In this document: piece by piece, positions 23,222-31,889 of the stretch
Numbering within the stretch: the first letter of the stretch is position 1
Layout of the letters: each line of letters opens with the position of its first letter
Assembly: GCA_040349255.1 (NCBI GenBank)
Contig: JBEQUE010000211.1
Location: forward strand, 1 to 64,000
Direction of reading: 5' to 3'
From: DATMER01 sp040349255
Lineage (GTDB): Bacteria; Acidobacteriota; Thermoanaerobaculia; Multivoradales; UBA5704
DNA length: 64,000 bases
The notes under the pieces: model-generated
Told to the model about the DNA's origin: nothing
Databases searched by the model: none
Seen by the model: only the letters and a program-made list of their open reading frames with translations
Translations under genes and position numbers: made by a program

Positions 23222-25324
23222 GTGAGCGCAGCATTTTTGAGGTACCGCTGGACCGCCGTCCTCGCCCTGCTGGTCCTGGTGCCGGGAGCGCTCCAGCCTG
23301 CGATGGCCGAGAAGACCGCCAAACCCTCGAAGACCCAGGGCTCGGCGTCGTCGGACATCTCGGTCACGCTGGTCGAGGTCCCGGTCGAGGTCACCCGGGG
23401 CGATACGCCGGTGACCGGGCTCACCGCCGCGGACTTCGAGGTGACCGAAGGCAAGCGCGCGCTGCCGATCGTCGCCTTCGAGCCGATCGACCTGGAGACG
23501 CCGGCCGCGCCGGGGACCCAGCCCCTTCCTCCTGCCGCGCGTCGCCACCTGCTGTTCCTGTTCGATTTCGCGTTCAGCCAGCCGCACCTGCTCGCCCAAG
23601 GCATCACCTCCGCCCGCGAGATGGTCGCCAGGGGGCTCGACCCGCGGGACATGGTGGCGATCGGCACCTATCTGCCGAAGGGCGAGCTCCAGCTCCTGCT
23701 CAGCTTCACCACCGACCGCGCCGCCGCCGAGCGCACGCTCGCGGCGCTGGAGCAGCTCCTGACCGGCAAGCTGCCGGAGGGGGTGAAGGCCCGCGAGGCC
23801 GACCCGCTGCGGCTCACCGGCATGGACGCGCGCACCCTGCTCACCCAGGCCTGGCGGGTCGACGAGCACAACTTCTCCGGCGAGATGCTGCAGAGCCTCG
23901 GTTTTTCCGGTGGCGGCCTGAAAGGCGGCTTCCTCCAGGCCAACGTGCTCGCGCACTCGGCCGCGGTCCACCAGTCGAACCACGAGGCCGCGATGCGCGG
24001 CCACATCACCGCCATGGCCGCCGCCTTCGACGGCCTCGCCGACACGCTGCGCCCGGTGACCGGCCGGAAGTATCTGGCCCTGTTCAGCGACGGATTCTCG
24101 ATGAACGTCTTCTCCGGGCCGAGCCAGCAGATCGACCGGCCGAACACCGACGGCGCCCAGGCGCTCGCGCAGCTCGAGAGGACGCTCCAGGAGCTGAAAC
24201 GCTCGGGCTGGATCCTCCACTCGGTGGAGCTCGCGGGTACCCGCAACGGCCTGTCGGCGGACGGCCTCTTCTTCCTCGCCGACCAGACCGGCGGCTCGCT
24301 GGTGGAAGGCACCAACGATCTCGCCAAGGGTCTGGGCAAGGCCATGCGCCGTAGCGCCCACGCCTATCTGATCAGCGTCCAGGCCGACGACGTGCCGCTC
24401 GACGGCGCCTATCACAAGATCGAGGTGCGGCTGCGCAACGCGGCGCGCGGGGTGTCGGTCCACCACCGCGGAGGCTATTACGCGCCGCTGCCGTTCGCGC
24501 GCCAGGACGACGTCCGGAAGCTCGCCGAGGCGGCGCGCCTCGTGGCCGGAGACGACGAGCAGGACGACCTCGGCATCCAGGTGGTGGCGGTGCCGCTGCG
24601 CTCCGGTCCGGAGTCGACGCCGGTGGCCGTCCTGGTGGAGGTGCCCGGCGACCGGCTCCTCGCGCCCGGCTCTCCGCGGCTGGGTCTGGAGGTCTACGGC
24701 TACGCGCTCGGCGAGGACGGCACCAGCCGCGATTTCTTCGCCCAGTCCGTGGACATGGACCCGGCCCGGGTCGGAGACCGGCTCGCCCAGGGCGGCGTGC
24801 GGGTACTTGGCAAGCTCGACCTGCCGCCCGGCCGGCACCGGCTGCGCGTGCTGGTCCGCGACCGCAACGACGGGCGCTCCTCGATCCTCACCATCCCGCT
24901 CGCCATGGCCTCGGAGAGCCGCATCGACGCCCTCTTCCTGCCTCCCGCCGAGGACCCGTGGCTCGTGGTCCGGCCCACCGACCCGGCGTTCGACCTCCAC
25001 GGCCGCTCCGTGCTGCCGGCCGCGCAAGCCTCGCTGCCCGCGGCCGGCGAGGCGCAGCTCCTGGTCGTCGGCCACGGCCTGGCCGGGGACGAGGCGGTCC
25101 TTCGCAGCCGGATCCTCGACGCCACGGGACGGCCCGCGACCGGCGGAGAGGTCGAGCTGCTGGCCGTCACACCCGGCGAGTCCGGAGAGCCCGACATGGT
25201 CGTCGGCCGGCTCAACGCCGGCTCGCTGCCGCCCGGCGCCTACCTGCTCGAGCTGCGGCTCGGCCGGCAGGTGCGCGCGACGGCGGTCACGGCGCGCCCC
25301 TTCAGCATTTCAGCCAGGAAGTAG
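23222..25324 (+). CDS. VWFA-related secreted protein
   Basis: About 700 aa from the GTG at 23222, chosen because AAAGGAGG lies 6 nt upstream and it gives the signal peptide SAAFLRYRWTAVLALLVLVP cleaved after AMA; the frame is open to 23159. After SVTLVEVPVEVTRGDTPVTG and FEVTEGKRALPIVAFEPID comes the von Willebrand A-like domain (RRHLLFLFDFAFSQP, SAREMVARGLDPRDMVAIG, TGRKYLALFSDGFSM). The MIDAS motif is degenerate (FDFAFSQ in place of DxSxS). This is the acidobacterial VWFA-related family (TIGR03436-like). The C-terminal 280 aa are beta-rich. Likely secreted or periplasmic; role unknown. Confidence 0.85.
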   Translation: MSAAFLRYRWTAVLALLVLVPGALQPAMAEKTAKPSKTQGSASSDISVTLVEVPVEVTRGDTPVTGLTAADFEVTEGKRALPIVAFEPIDLETPAAPGTQPLPPAARRHLLFLFDFAFSQPHLLAQGITSAREMVARGLDPRDMVAIGTYLPKGELQLLLSFTTDRAAAERTLAALEQLLTGKLPEGVKAREADPLRLTGMDARTLLTQAWRVDEHNFSGEMLQSLGFSGGGLKGGFLQANVLAHSAAVHQSNHEAAMRGHITAMAAAFDGLADTLRPVTGRKYLALFSDGFSMNVFSGPSQQIDRPNTDGAQALAQLERTLQELKRSGWILHSVELAGTRNGLSADGLFFLADQTGGSLVEGTNDLAKGLGKAMRRSAHAYLISVQADDVPLDGAYHKIEVRLRNAARGVSVHHRGGYYAPLPFARQDDVRKLAEAARLVAGDDEQDDLGIQVVAVPLRSGPESTPVAVLVEVPGDRLLAPGSPRLGLEVYGYALGEDGTSRDFFAQSVDMDPARVGDRLAQGGVRVLGKLDLPPGRHRLRVLVRDRNDGRSSILTIPLAMASESRIDALFLPPAEDPWLVVRPTDPAFDLHGRSVLPAAQASLPAAGEAQLLVVGHGLAGDEAVLRSRILDATGRPATGGEVELLAVTPGESGEPDMVVGRLNAGSLPPGAYLLELRLGRQVRATAVTARPFSISARK

Positions 25325-25427
25325 ACGAAACCTCCTCCCTGCAGGGAGAGGCGCCGGACGCTGGAACGAACGCTGTAACGAAGTCGCTGCGTCGCGCGCC
25401 TCTCCCCTGTACAAGGAGGAGCAATCC

Positions 25428-26405
25428 ATGTCGTCCAGAAAACTCTCCCTCGATTCTGTCCTGTTGTCCTGCGTCCTGTTCGCCCTGTTCGCCCTGTTCG
25501 CCAATACCGCCGCTCACGCCCAGGCGACCCGCACCTGGGTTTCCGGGGTCGGCAACGACGCCAACCCCTGCAGCCGCACGGCGCCCTGCAAGACGTTCGC
25601 GGGCGCGATCTCGAAGACCGCTCCCAAGGGCGAGATCAACGTGCTGGATCCGGGCGGCTTCGGCGGGGTGACGATCACCAAGTCGGTCTCGATCATCGCC
25701 GACCCCTTCATGGGCGGCGTGCTGGTCTCCGGCACCAACGCCATCATCATCAACGCGGCCTCGACCGACGTGGTGACGCTCCGCGGCCTCACGATCGAAG
25801 GTCTCGGCACGAGCCTCGACGGTGTCAGGGTCCTCGTGGCCAAGGAAGTGCACGTCGAGAACTGCCAGATCATGGGCTTCGCCAACCGCGGCATCATGGT
25901 CAACAACGCGTCCGGCAACGTCAACCTCTACGTCCGCAACACGATCATCCGGAACAACGTCGGAGCCTCGACGCCCGCCGGCAACAGCGGCGCCATCCTG
26001 CTCCGCCCGACCGGCACCGGCACGGCCAGCGCGCTCATCGAGAATTCTCACCTCGACCAGAACACGTTCGGCCTGCGGATCGAGGCCAACGCCCGCGCGA
26101 CGATGAGCGACAGCACGACGAACACCAACACCACCTTCGGCGTCCACGCCATCAGCACCACCACGGCCGCCTCGATCATCCTGGAACGCGTGGTCTCCTC
26201 GAACAACACGACCGGCGTGGCCGCCGAGGGCAGCGCCAACGCCTCGGTGCGCATCTCCAACACGCTGGTCACCTCGAACTCGACGGGCTTGACGTCGATC
26301 ACCGGCGGCCAGATCATCTCGTTCGCCAACAACAGCGTCGCAGGGAACGGAAACAATACCGTCCCCGCCGTCGGCGTGCCGACCTCGACGACTCCGCAAA
26401 TCTGA
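25428..26405 (+). CDS. Secreted right-handed beta-helix protein, copy 1
   Basis: A 325-aa protein with AAGGAGGAG before the ATG at 25428. The signal peptide ends at AAHAQ. The N-terminal block TRTWVSGVGNDANPCSRTAP with PCKTFAGAI is typical of secreted parallel beta-helix proteins of the pectate-lyase-like class. The body is a ladder of Asn/Thr/Val-rich coils (NAIIINAASTDVVTLRGL, NVNLYVRNTIIRNNVG). No catalytic residues of a pectate lyase are evident. A near-identical second copy follows at 26606. The gene lies 103 bp after the VWFA gene and ends in its own terminator (26439-26480). Confidence 0.88.
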   Translation: MSSRKLSLDSVLLSCVLFALFALFANTAAHAQATRTWVSGVGNDANPCSRTAPCKTFAGAISKTAPKGEINVLDPGGFGGVTITKSVSIIADPFMGGVLVSGTNAIIINAASTDVVTLRGLTIEGLGTSLDGVRVLVAKEVHVENCQIMGFANRGIMVNNASGNVNLYVRNTIIRNNVGASTPAGNSGAILLRPTGTGTASALIENSHLDQNTFGLRIEANARATMSDSTTNTNTTFGVHAISTTTAASIILERVVSSNNTTGVAAEGSANASVRISNTLVTSNSTGLTSITGGQIISFANNSVAGNGNNTVPAVGVPTSTTPQI

Positions 26406-26438
26406 CGCGATCTTGGGGTATTGGGGCAGGACCGCAGG

Positions 26439-26480
26439 GCCAGGAGCCGGGACGCGCCAGCTCCTGGCTCTTGCGCTTTA
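26439..26480 (+). terminator. Intrinsic terminator after beta-helix copy 1
   Basis: GCCAGGAGC (26439-26447) pairs with GCTCCTGGC (26460-26468), followed by TCTTGCGCTTTAT. The T-run is imperfect but the 9-bp stem is perfect. Confidence 0.6.
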
Positions 26481-26605
26481 TCTGAAAATACAATTGATCT
26501 CGCCACTCCGCAGACCCGTGCTAGACTCGTATCAAAGTTGTTGTGCTGAGCGCCGTTCTTTTGCTGACTGAACGCCGTCACTTCCCTGAAGGAGGATCAG
26601 TCCCT

Positions 26606-27559
26606 ATGTTCACCAAGAAGCTACCTCTGTTCGTGTTGGCTTTCGCCCTGCTGGCCAGCTCCGCCGTTCACGCCCAGGCGACCCGCACCTGGGTCTCCGG
26701 CGTCGGCGACGACGCCAACCCGTGCAGCCGCACGGCCCCCTGCAAGACGTTCGCGGGCGCGATCTCGAAGACCGCCGCCAAGGGTGAGATCAACGTCCTC
26801 GATCCGGGCGGCTTCGGCGGGGTGACGATCACCAAGTCGATCTCGATCATCGGCAATCCCTTCATGGCCGGCGTGCTGGTCTCCGGCACGAACGCCATCA
26901 TCATCAACGCCGCGGCGACCGACGTCGTGACGCTGCGCGGCCTGTCGATCCAGGGCCTCGGCACGGGCCTCGACGGCATCCGGGTCCTCGCGGCCAAGGA
27001 AGTGCACGTCGAGGACTGCACGATCACGGGCTTCGCCAACCGCGGCATCATGGTCAACAACACGGCCAACAACGTCAACCTCTACGTCGAGAACACGATC
27101 ATCCGGAACAACGTCGGCGCCGCGGCGCCCGGCGGCAACAGCGGCGCCATCCTGCTCCGTCCGGTCTCTCCGGGCACGGCCAGCGCCCTCATCGAGGATT
27201 CGCACCTCGACCAGAACACGTTCGGCCTGCGCGTCGAGGCCAACGCCCGCGCCACGATGAACGGCGGCACGACCTCGGGCAACACCAGCTTCGGCATCCA
27301 TGCGATCTCGACCACCACCGCGGCTTCGATCATCGCGGAGAACGTGACCTCGTCGAACAACACGACCGGCGTGGCCGCCGAGGGCAGCGCCAACGCCTCG
27401 GTGCGCATCTCCAACATGCTGGTCACCTCGAACTCGACAGGCCTGACGTCGATCACCGGCGGCCAGATCATCTCGTTCGTCAACAACAGCGTCGCCGGGA
27501 ACGGAAACAACACCGTCCCCGCCGTGGGCGTGCCGACCTCGACGTCTCCGCAGATCTGA
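26606..27559 (+). CDS. Secreted right-handed beta-helix protein, copy 2
   Basis: A 317-aa protein, ATG at 26606 with GAAGGAGGA upstream. Its signal peptide (MFTKKLPLFVLAFALLASSA) is unrelated to that of copy 1, but from AQATRTWVSGVG to the end the two proteins are nearly identical, including the C-terminal NNTVPAVGVPTSTSPQI. Differences cluster in small patches (for example TNTNTTFG in copy 1 against TSGNTSFG here). This pattern suggests duplication with gene conversion of the mature part. The 200-bp gap between copies contains a terminator and an AT-richer stretch that could hold a promoter. Likely the same function as copy 1, possibly with different export or expression. Confidence 0.88.
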   Translation: MFTKKLPLFVLAFALLASSAVHAQATRTWVSGVGDDANPCSRTAPCKTFAGAISKTAAKGEINVLDPGGFGGVTITKSISIIGNPFMAGVLVSGTNAIIINAAATDVVTLRGLSIQGLGTGLDGIRVLAAKEVHVEDCTITGFANRGIMVNNTANNVNLYVENTIIRNNVGAAAPGGNSGAILLRPVSPGTASALIEDSHLDQNTFGLRVEANARATMNGGTTSGNTSFGIHAISTTTAASIIAENVTSSNNTTGVAAEGSANASVRISNMLVTSNSTGLTSITGGQIISFVNNSVAGNGNNTVPAVGVPTSTSPQI

Positions 27560-27582
27560 CGCGACGACCCGCCTGACCCAAG

Positions 27583-27620
27583 AGAGCCGGCCGCGGCGAC
27601 GCGGCCGGCTCTTTCCGTTT
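27583..27620 (+). terminator. Intrinsic terminator after beta-helix copy 2
   Basis: AGAGCCGGCCGC (27583-27594) pairs with GCGGCCGGCTCT (27601-27612), followed by TTCCGTTT. It ends immediately before the ATG of the kinase gene, so that gene needs read-through or a promoter inside this region. Confidence 0.7.
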
Positions 27621-27621
27621 C

Positions 27622-28752
27622 ATGGTAGCTTCCAGAGCCAACGTGAGCTTCGTCGGCGCGACCATCGGCCCCATCCGCATCGAGGACCGCATCGGCATCG
27701 GCGGCATGGGCGAGGTCTACCGCGGCTTCCACCAGCGGCTGGAGCGGCGGGTCGCGGTCAAGACGATCCGCGCCGATCACCGGCTGAGCGGCGAGGTCAA
27801 GGCGCGCTTCCTGCGCGAGGCCCGTCTCCTCTCCAAGCTCGGCCATCCCGGCATCTGCCAGGTCTACGACCTGATCGAGACGCCCGACGCCGACTTCCTG
27901 GTGCTCGAGTACGTCGAGGGGCGGACTCTCAAGGATCTCGCCCGGGAGGGGCTGAGCTTCGAGCGCCGGCTGCGCCTCGCCGAGCAGATCGCCACCGCGC
28001 TCGCCGCCGCGCACCGGGAGAGGATCGTCCACCGCGACCTGAAGCCGGACAACGTCATGGTCACGCCGCGCGGCGAGGTCAAGGTGCTCGACTTCGGGAT
28101 CGCCCGCTCCGTGGCCGAGTCCGGCTCGCGGCCGAACCTCGACATCTCCGCCGGGCGCGAGATGCGGATGCCCGACCGGCCGCAGGCCTCGGACCTGACG
28201 CAGCTCGGCGACCTGATCGGCACCGCGAAGGTCATGAGCCCGGAGCAGGCGCGGGGCGGGCGCGTGACGATCGCGAGCGATCTCTACTCGCTCGGCATCC
28301 TGCTCCAGGAGCTGTTCACCGGCGAGCCGGCCTACGAGGCGGCGCACCCGGTGGCGGTCCTCGACCAGGTGATGCGGGCCGAGACCCGGCCGATCTCCGG
28401 CCTCGACCCGGACCTCACCAAGCTCATCGAGGACCTCCAGAAGCTCGACCCGCGGCGCCGTCCGGGCGCCGAGGCCACAGCGGAGCGCCTGCGCTGGATC
28501 CTCGACAAGCCGCAGCGCCTGCGCCGCCGACGGCTGGTCATGGCCGGGGTGGTCGCGGCCATCGCGGCGCTCCTCGCGGTGCTGGGCGTGGTCTCGTGGC
28601 TGGCGGTCGAGGCGAACCGCGCCCGCCGCGACGCCGAGCGCCTGGTCCACCGCGTCCGGGCCCACTTCGAGTCGATCCCCGAGAGCCGGCTCACGGCCGA
28701 GGAGCGCCGGCTTCTCGACGAGATCCGCAGGCAGGGTACAATCGGACCATGA
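27622..28752 (+). CDS. Membrane-anchored Ser/Thr protein kinase (PknB-like)
   Basis: A 376-aa protein. The kinase domain spans about residues 14-285: glycine loop GIGGMGEVYRGF, catalytic Lys in RRVAVKTIR, HRDLKPDN catalytic loop, DFG in VLDFGIARSV. The activation segment ends GTAKVMSPEQARGG, with KV where most bacterial kinases have PxYM. One transmembrane helix (LVMAGVVAAIAALLAVLGVV) is followed by a short extracytoplasmic tail of about 50 aa, too small for a PASTA sensor. The ATG at 27622 abuts a terminator; GTG at 27643 is an alternative. Its stop overlaps the start of the TlpA-like gene (ATGA), linking kinase signalling with a periplasmic thiol protein. Confidence 0.9.
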   Translation: MVASRANVSFVGATIGPIRIEDRIGIGGMGEVYRGFHQRLERRVAVKTIRADHRLSGEVKARFLREARLLSKLGHPGICQVYDLIETPDADFLVLEYVEGRTLKDLAREGLSFERRLRLAEQIATALAAAHRERIVHRDLKPDNVMVTPRGEVKVLDFGIARSVAESGSRPNLDISAGREMRMPDRPQASDLTQLGDLIGTAKVMSPEQARGGRVTIASDLYSLGILLQELFTGEPAYEAAHPVAVLDQVMRAETRPISGLDPDLTKLIEDLQKLDPRRRPGAEATAERLRWILDKPQRLRRRRLVMAGVVAAIAALLAVLGVVSWLAVEANRARRDAERLVHRVRAHFESIPESRLTAEERRLLDEIRRQGTIGP

Positions 28753-29291
28753 GATCCCTGGTGCGCCTCGCCCTGCTCGCCTCGCTCGCCGTCCTGCTCC
28801 TGCCGCGGAACGTTCCCGCCGGCTCCGGGAACATGTCACAGAAGCTCCCCGACTTCGACCTGAAGACCCTGGAGGGCGACCGGCTCATGTCCCGGGACCT
28901 GCGCGGCAAGGTGCTCCTGCTCGACTTCTGGGGCACCTGGTGCCCGCCGTGCGTCTCCGCGGTGCCGTCGCTGCGCGACCTGAGCCACGACATGAAGGGC
29001 GAGCCGTTCGTGCTGGTGAGCATCGCGGTCGAGGAGGACGACGGGCCGGTGCGGAAGTTCGTCCAGAAGAACCAGATGGACTGGCCGCAGGTGTGGGACC
29101 GCAACGCCAGCTTCGCGCGCCAGTCGGGGATCAGCCGCTTCCCCACCTATGTCCTGGTGGGCCACGACGGCACCGTCCTGAGCACCGTCGTCGGCACGAG
29201 CCGGGGCGTCGAGAAGAGCCTGCGGGCCCAGGTGGAGATGGCGGTCGAGGCCGCCAGGAAGGCCGGGCCCGCCGGCGAGATGACGCGGTAG
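28749..29291 (+). CDS. TlpA/ResA-like thioredoxin-fold protein
   Basis: A 180-aa protein, ATG at 28749 overlapping the kinase stop. The signal sequence is MRSLVRLALLASLAVLLLP. The thioredoxin fold has active site WCPPC (Cys65, Cys68) in LLLDFWGTWCPPCVSAVPSL, and the cis-Pro loop is SRFPTYVLVGHDG. It is a periplasmic thiol-disulfide oxidoreductase of the TlpA/ResA/AhpC-TSA type, usually reducing apocytochromes or partner disulfides. Multihaem cytochrome genes lie about 2.6 kb away on the other strand, which would be a plausible need. The gene is convergent with the epimerase gene, with a 4-bp gap. Confidence 0.92.
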   Translation: MRSLVRLALLASLAVLLLPRNVPAGSGNMSQKLPDFDLKTLEGDRLMSRDLRGKVLLLDFWGTWCPPCVSAVPSLRDLSHDMKGEPFVLVSIAVEEDDGPVRKFVQKNQMDWPQVWDRNASFARQSGISRFPTYVLVGHDGTVLSTVVGTSRGVEKSLRAQVEMAVEAARKAGPAGEMTR

Positions 29292-29295
29292 CGGC

Positions 29296-30156
29296 TCAGC
29301 CCCTCGTATCCAGGGCCGTCTGAAGCAGAGGCCGGCAGACCAGGCCCTCGGCCCTCGCCTTCCGGCTGTCGACCGAGTGGAAGCCGTTCTTCTCCTCCGG
29401 GATCCAGAACGGGATCTCTGCGTCCGGCTCCGGCTCGCGCCAGGCGAAGGTCGCGTTGCTGCCGGTGGCTTCCCGGAGCGTCTCCAGCATCTCCCCCATG
29501 GTCAGCGGCGTGTCGGGGCCGGTCGTGTTGAAGACGCCGGTCCGGCCGCGCTCGATCATGCGGAGGAGCCAGACCGCGAGATCGCGGACGTCCAGGACTT
29601 GCACCGGCCGGGCCGGACGGCCCGGAGCCACGACCTCGCCTCCCTCCTCCACCTGCCGGAGCCACCACGTGAAGCGATCCGTGTAGTCGAAGGGGCCGGC
29701 CAGGATGCACGGCCGGACGACGAGCGAACGGTCCGGCAGCTCCCTCTCGCACAGGACCTTGAGCCAGCCGTAGGTCTCCCTGGAGACCTCTTCCGTCGGT
29801 TCCTCTTCAGGCGGCGGCTCCTTGAGCGGCGCATCCTCGGCGATGCCGAGGACCCGATAGTCGGCATAGACCGAGATGGTCGAGATGAAGGCGTAGAGGC
29901 CGGCGTCGAGCGCTTCCACCGACTGGCGGACGACCCGCGGCACGAAGCCGCTGGTGTCCACCACCGCGTCCCAGCTCCGGCCCCGTAGCAGGCCGAGACC
30001 ACCGTCGCGGTCGCCGAGGATCTCCTCGGCGTCCGGGAACAGTCCGACCTCCGTCCGGCCGCGATGGAACAGCGTCACCTCGTGGCCGGAGGCGAGCGCC
30101 TCCCCGGCGAGATGCCGCCCGAGAAACCGGGTGCCGCCGAGGAGGAGCAGCTTCAC
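29296..30156 (-). CDS. NAD(P)-dependent epimerase/dehydratase (short SDR), C-terminally short
   Basis: A 286-aa protein. The Rossmann start is MKLLLLGGTRFLGRHLAGEA, and the catalytic region reads STISVYADYR and ETYGWLKVLCE, giving the Ser, Tyr (YxxxK as YGWLK) and Lys of extended SDRs. Relatives are about 320-340 aa. This one ends GLVCRPLLQTALDTRG, just where others continue into DTLxW and another 30-40 residues, so the C-terminal helix is missing, perhaps cut when the convergent TlpA gene was brought next to it. It starts 1 nt after the CRTAC1 gene stop, so it is the third gene of that operon. Substrate unknown. Confidence 0.85.
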   Translation of the reverse strand: MKLLLLGGTRFLGRHLAGEALASGHEVTLFHRGRTEVGLFPDAEEILGDRDGGLGLLRGRSWDAVVDTSGFVPRVVRQSVEALDAGLYAFISTISVYADYRVLGIAEDAPLKEPPPEEEPTEEVSRETYGWLKVLCERELPDRSLVVRPCILAGPFDYTDRFTWWLRQVEEGGEVVAPGRPARPVQVLDVRDLAVWLLRMIERGRTGVFNTTGPDTPLTMGEMLETLREATGSNATFAWREPEPDAEIPFWIPEEKNGFHSVDSRKARAEGLVCRPLLQTALDTRG

Positions 30157-30157
30157 T

Positions 30158-31888
30158 TCACTTGGCCGGTGCGGCCGCCGGCTTCACGATCCCCTTGTCC
30201 TCCTGGATCGTGACGATCTGGTTCGCCGGAACCGGGCCGATCTTCTGCTTCGCGCCGCTCGGCCATTCGACCTCGATCGAGGTGGCGCCAGGGTCCTTGC
30301 CCAGGCCGAAGGTCAGCGCGAGCTCGCTCTGCGAGCAGTAGCTGGAGCCGCTGCGGACCATGGCCCACTGCTTGCCCGAGGCGCTCGTGACCCGCACCAC
30401 GGCGCCCATGCCGTCGCGGTTCGACTTCGCGCCCACGGTGCGGACGCGCAGCCAGCGGTTGGAGTTTCCACCGTCGTTGCGGTAGACGCGGGCCGGGCCG
30501 TGGTTCGTGGTCAGCACGAGATCGAGATCGCCGTCGCGGTCGATGTCGCCATAGGCCGCGCCGCGCGCCACGAGCGGCTGGCTGAGCTGGCCCGTCGCGG
30601 CGACCGGCTCGAACTTCCCCTTGCCCAGGTTGCGGAAGAGCAGCGGCGGCTGCTTGTACTGGATGCGCGGCTGGACCCGGTTGATCTCCTCCTCGATGTG
30701 GCCGTTGGCCGCGAAGATGTCGAGCAGGCCGTCGAGGTTGTAGTCGAAGAAGAAGACGCCGAAGGTCAGCGTCAGCAGGCTCGCGCGGCCCACGGACGAG
30801 GCCGGCGCCTCGTCGACGAACACGCCGCTCCCCTCGTTGTGGTAGAGCGCCAGCATCTCGTTCGAGAAGTTGCCGACCAGGAGGTGCGGCCGGCCCGAAC
30901 GGTCGTAGTCGGCGGCGTCCACGCCCATGGCGCCGCGCGCCACGCCTTCCTCGTTGAACGCCACGCCGGCCTCCAGGCCCTCCTCCACGAAACGGCCGTC
31001 CTTGTTGTTCCGGTAGAGCTTGTTGGGCTGCGTGTCGTTGGCCACGAAGAGATCCGGCCAGCCGTCCATGTTGAAGTCGAGGACGGCCACGCCGAGCGCC
31101 TTGCCCGGCTCGCCCATGCCGGCCTTCTGGCTCACGTCCTGGAACTTGCCTCCGCCAAGATTGCGGTAGAGCTTCGAGCTCGTCCCGTTGTACGACTCGG
31201 GCGTGCAGTAGGACTTCGTCGAGCCGTCGAGCGAGCACCACAGGTCCTTGTCCTGGCTCCACTGCACGTAGTTGGCGACGAACAGGTCGAGCCGGCCGTC
31301 CTTGTCGAAGTCGAGCCAGGCGGCGCTGGTGCCGAAGCTCGCGTTGCCGATGCCCGACGCCGCGGTCACGTCCTGGAACTTCACCTTCCCGCCGCTGGAG
31401 ACATTCCGGAACAGGCGGTCGCCTTCGAGCGCGGTCAGATAGACGTCCTGCATGCCGTCGTTGTCGTAGTCGCCCACGGCGACGCCCATGCCGTAGAGCT
31501 CGACGTCCAGGCCGCTCCCTTTCGAGGCATCGGTGAAGGTGCCGTTGCGGTTGTTGCGGTAGAAGGCCTGCAGCGACTTGCGCCCCGGCTTCCAGTCGCG
31601 GCCGTTGACGAACAGGATGTCGAGCCAGCCGTCGCCGTCGGCGTCGAACAGGGCGACGCCCGCGCCCATGGTCTCGGGCAGGAACTTCTTGCCGGCCCGG
31701 CCGCTGTTGTGGACGAACTTGACGCCGGAGGCGGCCGTGACGTCGGTGAACTTGACACCCGCGGGCGCCGCGGCGGGCAGGGGCTTCTGCGCCTGGGGCG
31801 CGGCCGCTGGACTGGCCGCTGGACTGGCAATACTGACGGCCGCCGCCGTCGCAAGGACGGCGGCCGTGGAGATCAGGATCTTTTTCAC
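30158..31888 (-). CDS. CRTAC1-like FG-GAP/VCBS protein with ASPIC/UnbV domain
   Basis: About 576 aa from the GTG at 31888 (preceded by GGAGG six bases upstream), giving the signal peptide VKKILISTAAVLATAAA; the frame is open to 31969 inside the cytochrome gene. The body contains at least seven FG-GAP/VCBS repeats with calcium loops, for example ALFDADGDGWLDILFVNG, AVGDYDNDGMQDVYLTAL, AYGDIDRDGDLDLVLTTN. The C-terminal ASPIC/UnbV domain (NSNRWLRVRTVGAKSN, VEWPSGAKQKIG) is present. This is a secreted beta-propeller, probably binding calcium and a partner. It lies 1 nt downstream of the multihaem cytochrome gene, a pairing seen in several phyla, so they likely work in one extracytoplasmic complex. 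Confidence 0.9.
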   Translation of the reverse strand: MKKILISTAAVLATAAAVSIASPAASPAAAPQAQKPLPAAAPAGVKFTDVTAASGVKFVHNSGRAGKKFLPETMGAGVALFDADGDGWLDILFVNGRDWKPGRKSLQAFYRNNRNGTFTDASKGSGLDVELYGMGVAVGDYDNDGMQDVYLTALEGDRLFRNVSSGGKVKFQDVTAASGIGNASFGTSAAWLDFDKDGRLDLFVANYVQWSQDKDLWCSLDGSTKSYCTPESYNGTSSKLYRNLGGGKFQDVSQKAGMGEPGKALGVAVLDFNMDGWPDLFVANDTQPNKLYRNNKDGRFVEEGLEAGVAFNEEGVARGAMGVDAADYDRSGRPHLLVGNFSNEMLALYHNEGSGVFVDEAPASSVGRASLLTLTFGVFFFDYNLDGLLDIFAANGHIEEEINRVQPRIQYKQPPLLFRNLGKGKFEPVAATGQLSQPLVARGAAYGDIDRDGDLDLVLTTNHGPARVYRNDGGNSNRWLRVRTVGAKSNRDGMGAVVRVTSASGKQWAMVRSGSSYCSQSELALTFGLGKDPGATSIEVEWPSGAKQKIGPVPANQIVTIQEDKGIVKPAAAPAK

Positions 31889-31889
31889 G

